Assembly: GCF_024347595.1 (NCBI RefSeq)
Contig: NZ_AP025507.1
Location: 1,798,001-1,862,000, forward strand
Origin: Vibrio pomeroyi
GTDB taxonomy: Bacteria; Pseudomonadota; Gammaproteobacteria; Enterobacterales; Vibrionaceae
Length of the DNA: 64,000 nt
Direction of reading: 5' to 3'
This document shows, one piece after another, positions 1 to 8,702 of this stretch. The stretch's first letter is position 1. Each line of letters starts with the position of its first letter. Both the position numbers and the translations under genes were made by a program. The notes beneath the pieces are model-generated. The model saw nothing but the letters and a program-made list of their open reading frames with translations, was not told where the DNA came from and searched no databases.

Positions 1-721
1 TTTCCACGATACCAAAAAGGGACGAACACCCTACCAATTCTTTTGCTTTAACCAACGCCTCAACGGAGAGTCTTTGTGGCTCTTCCCTCACCGTATCTAA
101 ATCTCGCTTGAATGACCCAGCATTGACGCCTTCAAGGTAAACTCGGTAAGTCGTTAATACATCCATCAACAAAAATAGTTGGCCTTGAGTCGTTTGGTGC
201 GGGTATGGCACTGGAATATGAGATTCCAACTCGCGATCTATCTGTAGTTCTACACCCAGCGCTGAACACTTTTCGCTAAGCACCTTAAGCAGACCTTGCT
301 CGTCCATCAACGCTTGAATCTCAAAGATACGTTGCAAGTGATAATCGTTAGAAACAAACGTTACTTTCACACTCTGCCCGCGAGTAAACAACCCGCTCTC
401 GATCATTTCAGAAGCCAAATTCTGAATGTTCTCCACCGTATTTGTTGAGCGTTGCTCAAGTAAGATTGCACCTAAGTTAAATGGATGTTCACGCTGAGCT
501 TCAAGTTCTCGAAAATACTGGTGCATTGCATCCGCTTCAGAGAGAGTTTGCCCCTTTGTTACCCCGCCACAAAATGCAACGGCCGTTTGCTGATTCGACT
601 CTTCGACCAAAAGCTCCGCCAGATACCCAACTAAAGCATCAACCCGACTGATTCCTTCATCAGTCAATTTATTCTCATTAAGTCGCTTACCCAGCACAAT
701 AAGGAGGTGATTAATGCTCAT
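1..721 (-). CDS. YdcF/SanA-like DUF218 family protein (C-terminus cut by window edge)
   Basis: Minus-strand reading frame open from the ATG at 719-721 to the window edge, about 240 codons, so its C-terminus lies outside. My translation begins MSINHLLIVLGKRLNENKL and contains AFCGGVTKG followed by SEADAMHQYF, then LEQRSTNTVENI and TFVSNDYHLQR. This order (LG.rl, GG, E..STNT.EN, t..HL.R) matches the DUF218 fold of E. coli YdcF and SanA. YdcF has been reported to bind S-adenosylmethionine; the cellular role is not settled. No transmembrane segment is visible, so a cytoplasmic location is likely. No strong Shine-Dalgarno precedes the chosen start, but the family-like N-terminus supports it. It is divergent from sdaA. 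Confidence 0.75.
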   Translation of the reverse strand, partial: MSINHLLIVLGKRLNENKLTDEGISRVDALVGYLAELLVEESNQQTAVAFCGGVTKGQTLSEADAMHQYFRELEAQREHPFNLGAILLEQRSTNTVENIQNLASEMIESGLFTRGQSVKVTFVSNDYHLQRIFEIQALMDEQGLLKVLSEKCSALGVELQIDRELESHIPVPYPHQTTQGQLFLLMDVLTTYRVYLEGVNAGSFKRDLDTVREEPQRLSVEALVKAKELVGCSSLFGIVE

Positions 722-1058
722 TTTATGTTCAAGTCTCGTTTTGGTGATTAGATAGAGTGAATTATGTATACAATATCCAGTAACAAAAGTATTTTTAAAT
801 TCTCTTAGGTTGCTCGCAATAATGCTCACTATTGATGACAACACCTAAAGCAATGCAGGAATAGACGTGGCGCTTTGAAGCAAAAATAACACGCTCTTGC
901 ATTTCATTGTTCTGAGCTTGCTAACACAAGTTTCAATATAAAGAGACGTTTCAAGCACAGAACAAGCTCGACTAAAAATGTTTCATGAACAGTGAAACGA
1001 ACAAAATACAAATTTTACACAGAGTTCGTACATCGAACCGTCTTCACAGGAAGTTACT
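722..1058. promoter_or_regulatory. Divergent intergenic region between the YdcF-like gene and sdaA
   Basis: 337 bases with no credible ORF, which must hold the promoters of both flanking genes. The clearest element is the palindrome TGTATACA at 765-772, inside TTATGTATACAATA, about 45 bp upstream of the YdcF-like start. Such sites are often bound by GntR-type regulators, but no regulator is implied by context. The sdaA start is preceded by a good Shine-Dalgarno (AGGAAG, 1048-1053). No confident -10/-35 pair was identified. Confidence 0.35.
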
Positions 1059-2429
1059 ATGCTGTCTATTTTTGACATATACAAAATCGGGGTCGGGCCT
1101 TCCAGCTCCCATACCAACGGACCAATGATCGCTGGGTTCAACTTTACCCAAAAGATTGAATCTGTACTTGGTCAAGTTACCCGTATTCAAATTGACTTAT
1201 ACGGCTCATTGTCACTAACAGGCATTGGTCACCACACCGACCGTGCAACCCTGTTAGGCCTACTTGGCAACCGCCCTGATACGATCAAAATAACCAGCGC
1301 TAATGCGGCCATGCGTAAAGCAATTGAAGATAAATCTTTAATGGTGAGTGGCAACCATGAAATTCATTTCGATGTAGAGAGCGACCTACTCTTCCACAAA
1401 ACCAATCTACCCCTTCATGAAAATGGCATGACTATCTCTGCCTTTGATGAAAGTGGCAGCCTTCTGGACATGGAAACCTACTACTCGATTGGTGGTGGTT
1501 TTATCGCAACTGCTGATGAACTTCAGAATGGCAAGCAAGAGTCAGAAACACAAGTTGAATTCCCCTTCTCTTCTGCCGATCAATTGCTTGAACTGTCCGA
1601 CCAAAATGGACTGAGCCTTGGTGGTTTAGTCCTACGCAACGAAGTGTCATTCCAAGGCATGGATGTGATCGACCAGAAAGCTGACCAAATTTGGAAGGTG
1701 ATGTCTCTGTGTATGCAACGTGGCTTCGACACCGAAGGTATCCTTGATGGTGGCCTAGAAGTCACACGCCGAGCGCCTGCACTTTTGAAGAAGCTCGAAG
1801 CGAATGCCTCTATTGAAAATGATCCAATGGAGATCATGGATTGGATTAACCTGTTTGCCTTTGCAGTAAGCGAAGAGAATGCAGCGGGTGGCCAAGTTGT
1901 GACATCACCGACCAACGGTGCTGCTGGTGTTATTCCTGCAGTATTAATGTACTACCATCGTTTCATCAAAGAACTGGATACTAAACAACTGAAAGACTTC
2001 TTAGCGGTGTCTGGTGCTATCGGCATCCTGTACAAAACCAATGCTTCTATTTCTGGCGCTGAAGTGGGTTGTCAAGGTGAGGTTGGTGTGTCTTCTTCGA
2101 TGGCTGCGGCAGGCTTAACTGCCCTACGCGGCGGCAGTAACGAGCAGATCTGTATTGCTGCTGAGATTGCAATGGAGCACTCTCTGGGCATGACATGCGA
2201 CCCAATCGGCGGGCTAGTACAGGTACCGTGTATTGAACGTAACGCTATGGGTGCGATGAAAGCCATCAATGCATCACGTATGGCGTTGAAGCGCACCAGC
2301 AAGTGCCTGATCTCGTTAGACAAGGTTATTGAAACCATGTACCAAACAGGTAAAGACATGAACAAGAAGTACCGTGAAACGTCTTTAGGCGGCTTGGCGG
2401 TGATTCACATGGCGCCACCGTGTGAATAA
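1059..2429 (+). CDS. sdaA: L-serine ammonia-lyase (L-serine dehydratase, iron-sulfur type)
   Basis: 456 residues, the usual length for the single-chain Fe-S serine dehydratases SdaA/SdaB. It deaminates L-serine to pyruvate and ammonia in the cytoplasm. The N-terminus has the family signature GVGPSSSHTNGPM. The beta domain is followed by the alpha domain, with TSPTNGAAGVIPAV and the three cysteines expected to hold the 4Fe-4S cluster (GCQGEVG, TCDPIGG, VQVPC). The ATG is preceded by AGGAAG at good spacing. A terminator follows directly, so it appears monocistronic. The next gene downstream encodes a POT-like transporter, which could supply serine or serine peptides (inference). sdaB is an equally possible name. 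Confidence 0.95.
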   Translation: MLSIFDIYKIGVGPSSSHTNGPMIAGFNFTQKIESVLGQVTRIQIDLYGSLSLTGIGHHTDRATLLGLLGNRPDTIKITSANAAMRKAIEDKSLMVSGNHEIHFDVESDLLFHKTNLPLHENGMTISAFDESGSLLDMETYYSIGGGFIATADELQNGKQESETQVEFPFSSADQLLELSDQNGLSLGGLVLRNEVSFQGMDVIDQKADQIWKVMSLCMQRGFDTEGILDGGLEVTRRAPALLKKLEANASIENDPMEIMDWINLFAFAVSEENAAGGQVVTSPTNGAAGVIPAVLMYYHRFIKELDTKQLKDFLAVSGAIGILYKTNASISGAEVGCQGEVGVSSSMAAAGLTALRGGSNEQICIAAEIAMEHSLGMTCDPIGGLVQVPCIERNAMGAMKAINASRMALKRTSKCLISLDKVIETMYQTGKDMNKKYRETSLGGLAVIHMAPPCE

Positions 2430-2502
2430 CAGACAAGAACACGAGTTCAGAAAGCCCTTGTAGAGATAGCATTCTTGTAAACTTAGTTTCCAATATCAAA
2501 AC

Positions 2503-2530
2503 AAAGCCAGCCGACAAGCTGGCTTTTTTA
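2503..2530 (+). terminator. Intrinsic terminator of sdaA
   Basis: Stem AAGCCAGC / GCTGGCTT with loop CGACAA, followed directly by a T run. It lies about 75 bp downstream of the sdaA stop codon. Confidence 0.9.
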
Positions 2531-2844
2531 TTGGCGAGAACCCAACGGCCAATTGAAAGTGATACTCACTTAAAAACATTTACCGAATAAATGTCGCTAA
2601 CTTTCTCTTTAATAGTTCATTACTTAGCCATAAATCAAGACGGCTAATTTTCACACAGTCACGCATCCACTAGCAAAATCTAACATTGCAAATTTCATTC
2701 ATGAGAAATATGAATGCACTCATAAGAAAAGATATATCGAGCAAAGTCCGGTTTGGGATACATGTTTCAGTTTATGTATTACTAGCAATGGTATTATAAT
2801 TGGGTAATTACACTACATATTAATACTAATGTGAGAATAAAATA
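2531..2844 (+). promoter_or_regulatory. Upstream region of the POT-like transporter gene
   Basis: 314 bases with no ORF. A consensus -10 hexamer TATAAT occurs at 2795-2800; TTTATG at 2771-2776, 18 bp upstream, is a weak -35. A small inverted repeat (ACATTTA, 5-nt gap, TAAATGT) lies at 2576-2594. The promoter call is tentative. Confidence 0.35.
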
Positions 2845-4323
2845 ATGTGGAATAGATTAAACAAATCAATGATGTTCTGCCAAATGATGTTTGGACTTTC
2901 GTTCTATGGCGTCATGGTGATCTTGACTCGTTTCTTCCTTGAAGACCTGAACTACAATGAAGCTGACACCATGATGGTCGTTGGTGCTTTCTCTGCAATC
3001 GGACCACTGTTTGCTATCGCGGGTGGCTTCATCGCCGACAAATTTTTAGGTGCTTACCGTTCTTTAACCATTGCCTTTTTAGGCTTCGCAAGTGGTTATG
3101 TTTTACTGGTACTCGGTGCAGCAGCAACCAATGTACCTATGGCATTATGTGGTATCGCTTTAGCAAGTTATGCACGTGGTTTGATGTCTCCTTCTTACCC
3201 AAGTCTTTACAAACGCACGTTCAAAACTCAAGAAGATTTTGAAAACTGCTACCCTATCAACTACTCAGTAAACAACATTGGTGCACTACTAGGCCAATAC
3301 TTGTTCCCAATGCTAGTACTTGTCGTTGGTTTCCACGGCGGTTTCCTTCTTTCAGCTGTTCTAGCAGGCGCTGCGCTTCTAATGATGATCTTTGTTCGCA
3401 AGGGCCTTGTTGAAGCAAGTGCAGAGATCGATCAACAACCAGTAAGCACTAAAAACTGGGCAGCATTCCTTGGTCTTTCTGCCGCTATGATTGGCTTAGT
3501 ATTCTTCATGTTCTCTAACATGGATATTGGCCAAAACATCGTATACGCAATTGGCGGTGCAGCAATCGTCTACTTTGTTTCTTTGATGTTGAAATCGAAG
3601 AAATCAGACATGCTGAAGATGGGCACTATCTTAATCATCACATTCCTTACTACCTGTTTCTTCGTGTACTACGGTCAAATGATGACATCGATGACAATGG
3701 TAGCGATCAACACAATGCGTGGTGACTTATTCGGCTTCATCCCTGTGGCTCCAGAAGCGTCAATGGCAATGAACCCACTATGGTGTATGGTTGCAGGCCC
3801 TATCATCGCGGGCATCTTCTCTAACCTAGAAAAGAAAAACATTAACTTCTCTACCGCAACCAAAGTAGGCTTCTCATTCATTCTGACGGCTATCGCTTTC
3901 GGTATCCTGACAATGGCAGTGACCACAGTTGGTGACGACGTTCTGATTCGCCCTGAAGTATTCCTAGCAATCCACTTCTTCCTAGCATTTGGTGAAGTCA
4001 TTGTTGGCTCTATGGTTGTTGCGTTCATTTTGTCTGTTGCACCTAAGCACATTGAGAACTTCTCAGTTAGCTTGTTCTCTGTGGCAATCGCCCTATCAGG
4101 CATTGTTGGTGCAGTATTCTCAACGTCAATTGCACTAGAGAAAGGTCAAGAAATCACACAAGAGATCGTGCAAACGGTTTACGGCGATTACTTCCAAATG
4201 CTGACTGTTCTGGCAGTCGTGATGGTAGGTATTGCGATGGCAGCATCATTCATTATTCGTAAGATGCTAGAAGCAGCAAAAGCCGCTGATGAGACGATTG
4301 AACTAGAGCAAGCTAACAGCTAA
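2845..4323 (+). CDS. POT/PTR-family (MFS) transporter lacking the ExxER motif
   Basis: 492 residues, the usual length for proton-coupled oligopeptide transporters, with about 12-14 hydrophobic segments. POT-type features are GGFIADKFLGAYRSL after TM2 and YPINYSVNNIGALLGQ in the TM4-5 region. Aligned by eye with E. coli DtpA, the TM1 motif ExxERFxYYG is here QMMFGLSFYG, so both glutamates and the arginine are missing. The conserved TM4 lysine (LFKANPSSL in DtpA) is also replaced (LMSPSYPSL). These residues mediate proton coupling and peptide-terminus recognition in characterised POTs, so this protein probably differs in coupling or substrate. Its position after sdaA suggests serine or a serine-containing substrate, which is inference only. 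Confidence 0.85.
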   Translation: MWNRLNKSMMFCQMMFGLSFYGVMVILTRFFLEDLNYNEADTMMVVGAFSAIGPLFAIAGGFIADKFLGAYRSLTIAFLGFASGYVLLVLGAAATNVPMALCGIALASYARGLMSPSYPSLYKRTFKTQEDFENCYPINYSVNNIGALLGQYLFPMLVLVVGFHGGFLLSAVLAGAALLMMIFVRKGLVEASAEIDQQPVSTKNWAAFLGLSAAMIGLVFFMFSNMDIGQNIVYAIGGAAIVYFVSLMLKSKKSDMLKMGTILIITFLTTCFFVYYGQMMTSMTMVAINTMRGDLFGFIPVAPEASMAMNPLWCMVAGPIIAGIFSNLEKKNINFSTATKVGFSFILTAIAFGILTMAVTTVGDDVLIRPEVFLAIHFFLAFGEVIVGSMVVAFILSVAPKHIENFSVSLFSVAIALSGIVGAVFSTSIALEKGQEITQEIVQTVYGDYFQMLTVLAVVMVGIAMAASFIIRKMLEAAKAADETIELEQANS

Positions 4324-4356
4324 TCACTCCCACGTTCAACCGCGCGAACACATCAA

Positions 4357-4387
4357 GCCCTTTAGTTTTCTAAAGGGTTTTTTTTTG
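4357..4387 (+). terminator. Intrinsic terminator of the POT-like gene
   Basis: Stem CCCTTTAG / CTAAAGGG with loop TTTT, followed by about nine T residues, 35 bp after the stop codon. Confidence 0.92.
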
Positions 4388-4449
4388 TCTATGAGTTTTA
4401 CCAACACAAATCGAGGAGATCTGGTTAGATTGCACTTATGTAAATCACA

Positions 4450-4468
4450 GTAAATGATAATTATTAGT
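4450..4468 (+). promoter_or_regulatory. Candidate Fur box
   Basis: GTAAATGATAATTATTAGT matches the 19-bp Fur consensus (GATAATGATAATCATTATC) at about 14 of 19 positions, with the core ATGATAAT intact. It lies 60 bp upstream of the siderophore-interacting protein gene, consistent with iron repression. Confidence 0.7.
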
Positions 4469-4527
4469 ATTGAGTGTTTTCAGGTTCAGGATTATGATGT
4501 CGGAATCAAAATCTAAGAGAGCCTTAT

Positions 4528-5310
4528 ATGAGCAAGCCTAGCCCTATCACATTAACCGTTACTCAAACCTCAACCATTACTCCAAACATGCAGCGTATAA
4601 CGCTGAGCGGTGAAGGATTAAGTAAATACCCAACAGAATGTGCCGGCGGCTACATCAAGCTTTTATTCTCGCCACTAGGCACCACTGATTTGAGCCAATT
4701 GAATGAAGGTGAGCGTCCAACCATGCGCACCTACACCATTCGTCAGTACAACCCAATAGAGCAATTCATCGAAGTCGATTTCGTTCGCCACATCACTAAA
4801 GATTTGCAATGTGGCTTTGCTGCAAGATGGGCAATGAGCGCACAAGTGGGTGATACTATTTCAGTGGCTGGCCCAGGTTTAATCCAAGGACTAAACCTTG
4901 AATCGGATTGGTTCTTCTTAGTCGCAGACATGACTTCACTCCCTGCGCTTTCCGCAAAAGTAAAATCACTTCCAGAGCACGCGATAGGCCACGCTGTGGT
5001 TCAAATAAACTCAGCAGCAGACAAGCAAGCACTTGAAGCACCTGAAGGCATCAAAATCACTTGGTTGATTGAAGATGAAACTGAAGAAACACTATCACAA
5101 ACCGTTCGCAACATAGAATGGTTAGACGGTCAGGTTTCAGTATGGACAGCGTGTGAATTTGAAAGCATGCGCGAGCTAAGACAGTACTTCCGCAACGAAA
5201 AAGAAGTAGAAAAAGAGAATATTTACATCAGCAGCTACTGGAAACGTGGCGTCACTGAAGATGGCCATAAAGTGCTGAAACAACAAGATGCTCAAGCTTT
5301 AGCGAGCTAA
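4528..5310 (+). CDS. Siderophore-interacting protein (FAD-dependent ferric-siderophore reductase, SIP/ViuB family)
   Basis: 260 residues, normal for the SIP family, which reduces imported ferric siderophores in the cytoplasm using flavin and NAD(P)H. The FAD-binding region contains RTYTIRQY (family RxYTxR) followed by EVDFVRH. The C-terminal signature YWKRGVTEDGHK, typical of SIP/ViuB/YqjH proteins, is present. The ATG is preceded by AAGAGAG at about 8 nt. A Fur box lies in the promoter. No siderophore synthesis or TonB receptor gene is nearby, so this is a stand-alone reductase that may serve siderophores imported by systems elsewhere. Confidence 0.9.
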   Translation: MSKPSPITLTVTQTSTITPNMQRITLSGEGLSKYPTECAGGYIKLLFSPLGTTDLSQLNEGERPTMRTYTIRQYNPIEQFIEVDFVRHITKDLQCGFAARWAMSAQVGDTISVAGPGLIQGLNLESDWFFLVADMTSLPALSAKVKSLPEHAIGHAVVQINSAADKQALEAPEGIKITWLIEDETEETLSQTVRNIEWLDGQVSVWTACEFESMRELRQYFRNEKEVEKENIYISSYWKRGVTEDGHKVLKQQDAQALAS

Positions 5311-5358
5311 AAAGCCTTGCGACAAAAGCACTTAAGCTAAAAGCATAAAAACAGATTG

Positions 5359-5398
5359 AAAACGCCCTTAACGACTTCATATCGTTAAGGGCGTTTTA
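5359..5398. terminator. Bidirectional terminator between convergent SIP and gntR genes
   Basis: A 16-bp perfect stem (AAAACGCCCTTAACGA / TCGTTAAGGGCGTTTT) with a 7-nt loop. It has T-rich ends on both strands and lies between converging genes. Confidence 0.88.
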
Positions 5399-5434
5399 GT
5401 TTGAATCCGATAAAGAGCACCACCGAACTGAAGA

Positions 5435-6436
5435 TTAGATACTTTCGCCCACTTCAATCGCGTAGCCAAGATCCAACTTCGCTATCCACTCCTGATTGCC
5501 TTTTAAACGCGCCACAACTTGTTCTGCGGCGACTTTACCTATCTGCTCCCTAGGTGTAACCACGGTAGCTAAACGAGGTGTCATCGCCACTGTGATGTCG
5601 TGTCCGTGGAAACCTGCAATTGCCATCTGTTCTGGTACTTGAATACCACGGCGTATACATTCGTAGAAGGCACCAATCGCTAAGTCATCGTTCGTACAGA
5701 AAATGCCATTCACCTGTGGGTGTTTCTCTATCAATTCTCCGATAAGCTTCGCACCTAAAGTGAACGAAGAAGCATCTTCAGTTTGCAGTGTAACGGGCTC
5801 TTTACCAGCCTCTTGCATTGCATGTTCATAGCCCGCCATTTTCAAGCGAGTACGCTCATCCATACGAGCAGCTAAATAAGCAATATTGGTGCGCCCTCGT
5901 TCGAGCATGGTTTTCGTCATTGCCCTAGCTGCTTCGAAGTTATCAAAGCCGACGGCTTGTTCAATCCTTGGCGATACCGAGTCCATAATCTCAATCACAG
6001 GAATCGACGCAGTCTGTAGCATCTTACGCGCTCTATCGGTATGCACATTCTCAGACAAAATAATCGCATCCACATTGTATGAGAGCAGCGAAGCAATACT
6101 CTGTTCTTCCAGTTCTGCGCTATAGCCGTAGTGGGCAATCATGGTTTGATAGCCTGCTGGTGCGGTGACTTGCTCGATACCTCGGATCACTTCGGCAAAA
6201 ACTTGGTTGGTTAGCGAGGGAACCAACACACCTATTGCATTACTCTTCGCATTGGAAAGAATGTCTGGTGCGCGGTTGGGGATATAGCCCAGTTCATCGA
6301 CTGCGGCGTTGATCTTGTCTCGTAGCGCTTCTGATACTTGAGAAGAATCTCTCAGACAGCGACTTACGGTCATCTTGGTGACACCAACTAAGTTGGCAAC
6401 ATCTTGTAATGTAGGACGTTTTTTCTTATTCGACAT
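5435..6436 (-). CDS. gntR: LacI-family gluconate utilisation repressor GntR
   Basis: 333 residues. The N-terminal LacI helix-turn-helix reads LQDVANLVGVTKMTVSRCLR, followed by the hinge LGYIPNRAPDILSNAKS and a periplasmic-binding-like effector domain with GFDNFEAARAM, GIFCTNDDLAIGA and AGFHGHDI. These segments are nearly identical to E. coli GntR, which represses gluconate genes and is released by gluconate. It lies just downstream of gnd in the same direction, separated by a terminator-like hairpin and its own operator at 6463-6476, so autoregulation is likely. No clear Shine-Dalgarno precedes the ATG, suggesting weak translation. Confidence 0.93.
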   Translation of the reverse strand: MSNKKKRPTLQDVANLVGVTKMTVSRCLRDSSQVSEALRDKINAAVDELGYIPNRAPDILSNAKSNAIGVLVPSLTNQVFAEVIRGIEQVTAPAGYQTMIAHYGYSAELEEQSIASLLSYNVDAIILSENVHTDRARKMLQTASIPVIEIMDSVSPRIEQAVGFDNFEAARAMTKTMLERGRTNIAYLAARMDERTRLKMAGYEHAMQEAGKEPVTLQTEDASSFTLGAKLIGELIEKHPQVNGIFCTNDDLAIGAFYECIRRGIQVPEQMAIAGFHGHDITVAMTPRLATVVTPREQIGKVAAEQVVARLKGNQEWIAKLDLGYAIEVGESI

Positions 6437-6462
6437 AATTAATAATTATTATTTTTGAGTTA

Positions 6463-6476
6463 TGTTACTGGTAACA
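6463..6476 (-). promoter_or_regulatory. GntR operator upstream of gntR
   Basis: TGTTACTGGTAACA is a palindrome with one central mismatch, 27 bp upstream of the gntR start. It matches the two sites at 11702-11739 in front of the TRAP genes (TGTTACCGGTAAC) and resembles E. coli GntR/IdnR sites. Confidence 0.8.
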
Positions 6477-6543
6477 GTGTATCCAACTGACTTGGAATTT
6501 GAAGCCTAATTTACTAAAAGGTTGATATAGCATCACAATTACA

Positions 6544-6566
6544 AACGCCCTCATAGCGAGGGCGTT
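6544..6566 (-). terminator. Terminator-like hairpin after gnd
   Basis: Stem AACGCCCTC / GAGGGCGTT around a 5-nt loop, just past the gnd stop codon in the direction of transcription. The T tract is short (TTTGT), so termination may be partial and some read-through into gntR is possible. Confidence 0.65.
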
Positions 6567-6575
6567 ATACATTGT

Positions 6576-8084
6576 TTAAGCGTTAACTTTAACTTCCGTT
6601 CTTGGAGACTGGCTCCAAGTCACGTGAAACTTCTCAGCCTCATCTCTATCGACTCGCGAATAAGTGTGAGAACCGAAGTAATCCCGTTGTGCTTGCAGTA
6701 AATTCGCTGGCAGCACTTCACAGCGCAAAGAATCAAAGTAACTTAATGCAGAGCTGATCCCCGGCATCGGCACACCATATAAAGCAGAATTAGCCACGGC
6801 AATACGCCAAGCCAACTCACGTTCTTCCACTTGTTTGATAAAAGCCTCATCAAACAACAGGTTCGCTAGCTCACTATTTTGTTGGTAAGCCGACGTGATA
6901 CTTTGTAAGAAAGCAGCACGGATAATACAACCTGCTCGCCAAATCTTAGCGATTTGGGTGAAATCTAGGTTCCAGCCTTCTTTGTCCGACGCTGTTTTCA
7001 ACAAGTCAAAGCCTTGAGCATAAACAGACAGCTTGGCGCAGTAGAGTGCGTCATGAAGCTCAGAGACAACCTCCGCTTTATCCAACTGGCTGGCGTCCGC
7101 AGTATTGCCTTTTAGAAGCTGACTCCCTTGAATACGTTGTGATTTTTGACCGCTCATCGCACGAGCATAGACCGCCTGTGCAATGGTTGGCGTTGGACAA
7201 CCCTCTTGTAGACTATTCACAGCAGTCCACAATCCAGTGCCTTTCTGCCCGGCTTTATCCAGCACGACATCAACAAATGGCTTCCCAGTAACAATATCGT
7301 CTTGCTGAAGAATATCCGCACTGATTTCCATTAGGTAACTATTAAGAACACCGTTATTCCACTGTTCAAAGACTTGACCAATCTCTCGAGGTGGCATTTC
7401 CAGAACGTCACGCATGAAATGATACACTTCGCAGATGAGCTGCATATCGGCGTATTCAATACCGTTGTGCACCATCTTAACGTAATGACCGGTGCCAGAA
7501 GGGCCAACATACGCAGCGCACGCCTCACCCACTTCAAATTGAGCTACAGGTAAACCGTTCGCATCCACTTTTGCAGCAATCGCTTCCCACATTGGCTTCA
7601 CATATTGCCAAGCAGACTGGTCACCACTCGCCATCAGCGCAGGGCCAACACGGGCCCCCTCTTCACCACCAGACACTGCGGTGCTGAAAAAACGAAGCTT
7701 ACCTTTGTAATTCTGTTCACGCGTTTCGGTATCTGTCCATAAGCTGTTACCCGTATCGATAACTATATCGTCGCTCTCCAAACCTGCATCGAGCAGATTA
7801 TTCACGACGATATCGACTGGTTTTCCTGCAGGAACCGATAACGCGATAACACGAGGTTTTGCTAAGCCCTGTAATACATGTTCAAGGCTAGTTCCTTTAG
7901 TGAACTGACCTTTGCCGTCAAAGGACTCATTAAGCTGCTTCGCTTCTGAATTTGCACGTTCAATGTTATCAGCATTTAAATCGAAACCCGAAACATTGAA
8001 TCCATTGTCGAGTAGGTTCAGCGCTAAGCTTTTGCCCATCACACCTAAACCAATCATCGCGATGTCATTTTTTATCTGAGTCAT
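6576..8084 (-). CDS. gnd: 6-phosphogluconate dehydrogenase (decarboxylating)
   Basis: 502 residues. It oxidises 6-phosphogluconate to ribulose 5-phosphate and CO2 with NADP. The N-terminal Rossmann motif is [32 protein letters not shown] and the catalytic segment YVKMVHNGIEYADMQL (family KMVHNGIEY) are intact, and the C-terminal helical domain includes RAGCIIRA and DYFGSHTY. The ATG lies 3 nt after the gntK stop, indicating translational coupling. With gntK and the TRAP transporter it forms a complete import-phosphorylation-oxidation route for gluconate. Confidence 0.97.
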   Translation of the reverse strand: MTQIKNDIAMIGLGVMGKSLALNLLDNGFNVSGFDLNADNIERANSEAKQLNESFDGKGQFTKGTSLEHVLQGLAKPRVIALSVPAGKPVDIVVNNLLDAGLESDDIVIDTGNSLWTDTETREQNYKGKLRFFSTAVSGGEEGARVGPALMASGDQSAWQYVKPMWEAIAAKVDANGLPVAQFEVGEACAAYVGPSGTGHYVKMVHNGIEYADMQLICEVYHFMRDVLEMPPREIGQVFEQWNNGVLNSYLMEISADILQQDDIVTGKPFVDVVLDKAGQKGTGLWTAVNSLQEGCPTPTIAQAVYARAMSGQKSQRIQGSQLLKGNTADASQLDKAEVVSELHDALYCAKLSVYAQGFDLLKTASDKEGWNLDFTQIAKIWRAGCIIRAAFLQSITSAYQQNSELANLLFDEAFIKQVEERELAWRIAVANSALYGVPMPGISSALSYFDSLRCEVLPANLLQAQRDYFGSHTYSRVDRDEAEKFHVTWSQSPRTEVKVNA

Positions 8085-8087
8085 GGT

Positions 8088-8585
8088 TTAGCCTATCTGC
8101 TTAATTTGTTTAAGTGCACTTTCTACGACTTGTTCAACATCTTGCGAGATATCAACAAATAACGCTTCATCTAGCTCAGGTTCAACCAAGGTTTCAAACT
8201 GGCTTTTCAACATTTCTTGACCATTAAAATAATGATTTTCACGAGCTTTATGACGATTCCAAATCGTATCGAAACTGCCCTGTAGGTACACAATCACCAA
8301 ATCTTGATTGTTGTTACGCAGAATATCGCGGTATTGCGGCTTTAGAGCCGAGCAAGCGATCACAGCGCTTGGTTGTTCGATATATTGTTTATTCAGTGTT
8401 TCCAGCCATCCTTGACGATCTTCGTCTGTCAGTGGAATACCTTGACGCATCTTTTCTACATTGCTTTGCGGATGGAAGTCATCCCCATCAAAAAACTGGA
8501 GCGTTAATGCTTCTGCGATACGGCTACCAATCAGGCTTTTTCCGCATCCAGATACGCCCATCACGAGTATTTTTTTGCTTTTCAT
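8088..8585 (-). CDS. gntK: Gluconokinase (GntK type)
   Basis: 165 residues, typical for the small P-loop gluconokinases. It phosphorylates gluconate to 6-phosphogluconate in the cytoplasm. The Walker A motif is GVSGCGKS at residues 10-17. Family motifs FFDGDDFHP, LTDEDRQGWL, CSALKPQYRD and VYLQGSF follow. The start is preceded by GGGAAGG at 8 nt. It is the second step of the gluconate module; its product is the substrate of the adjacent gnd. Confidence 0.96.
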   Translation of the reverse strand: MKSKKILVMGVSGCGKSLIGSRIAEALTLQFFDGDDFHPQSNVEKMRQGIPLTDEDRQGWLETLNKQYIEQPSAVIACSALKPQYRDILRNNNQDLVIVYLQGSFDTIWNRHKARENHYFNGQEMLKSQFETLVEPELDEALFVDISQDVEQVVESALKQIKQIG

Positions 8586-8602
8586 AAGGCAAGCCTTCCC
8601 TA

Positions 8603-8624
8603 AGCCCCAACCAAAACTGGGGCT
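8603..8624 (-). other. Intercistronic hairpin upstream of gntK
   Basis: Stem AGCCCCA / TGGGGCT with an 8-nt loop, 18 bp upstream of the gntK ATG and without a T tract. It is probably an RNA-stability or attenuation element and not a terminator. Confidence 0.5.
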
Positions 8625-8665
8625 GACAATCGAATCTAATAGTTAAACTTGTGTTGTTGCGGTTC

Positions 8666-8695
8666 GGTTCCTGACGCTAAATCCGGTCAGGAACC
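8666..8695 (-). other. Intercistronic hairpin after dctM
   Basis: A 10-bp perfect stem (GGTTCCTGAC / GTCAGGAACC), 8 bp past the dctM stop, with no T run. Placed between transporter and enzyme genes, it may protect the 3' end of the dctPQM message and set different expression levels. Confidence 0.55.
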
Positions 8696-8702
8696 TTTAC
8701 TG

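Noticed and set aside
3675..4103. Long minus-strand frame inside the POT-like gene
   Set aside because: It lies antisense to a well-supported membrane protein gene and its composition mirrors the codon bias of that gene.
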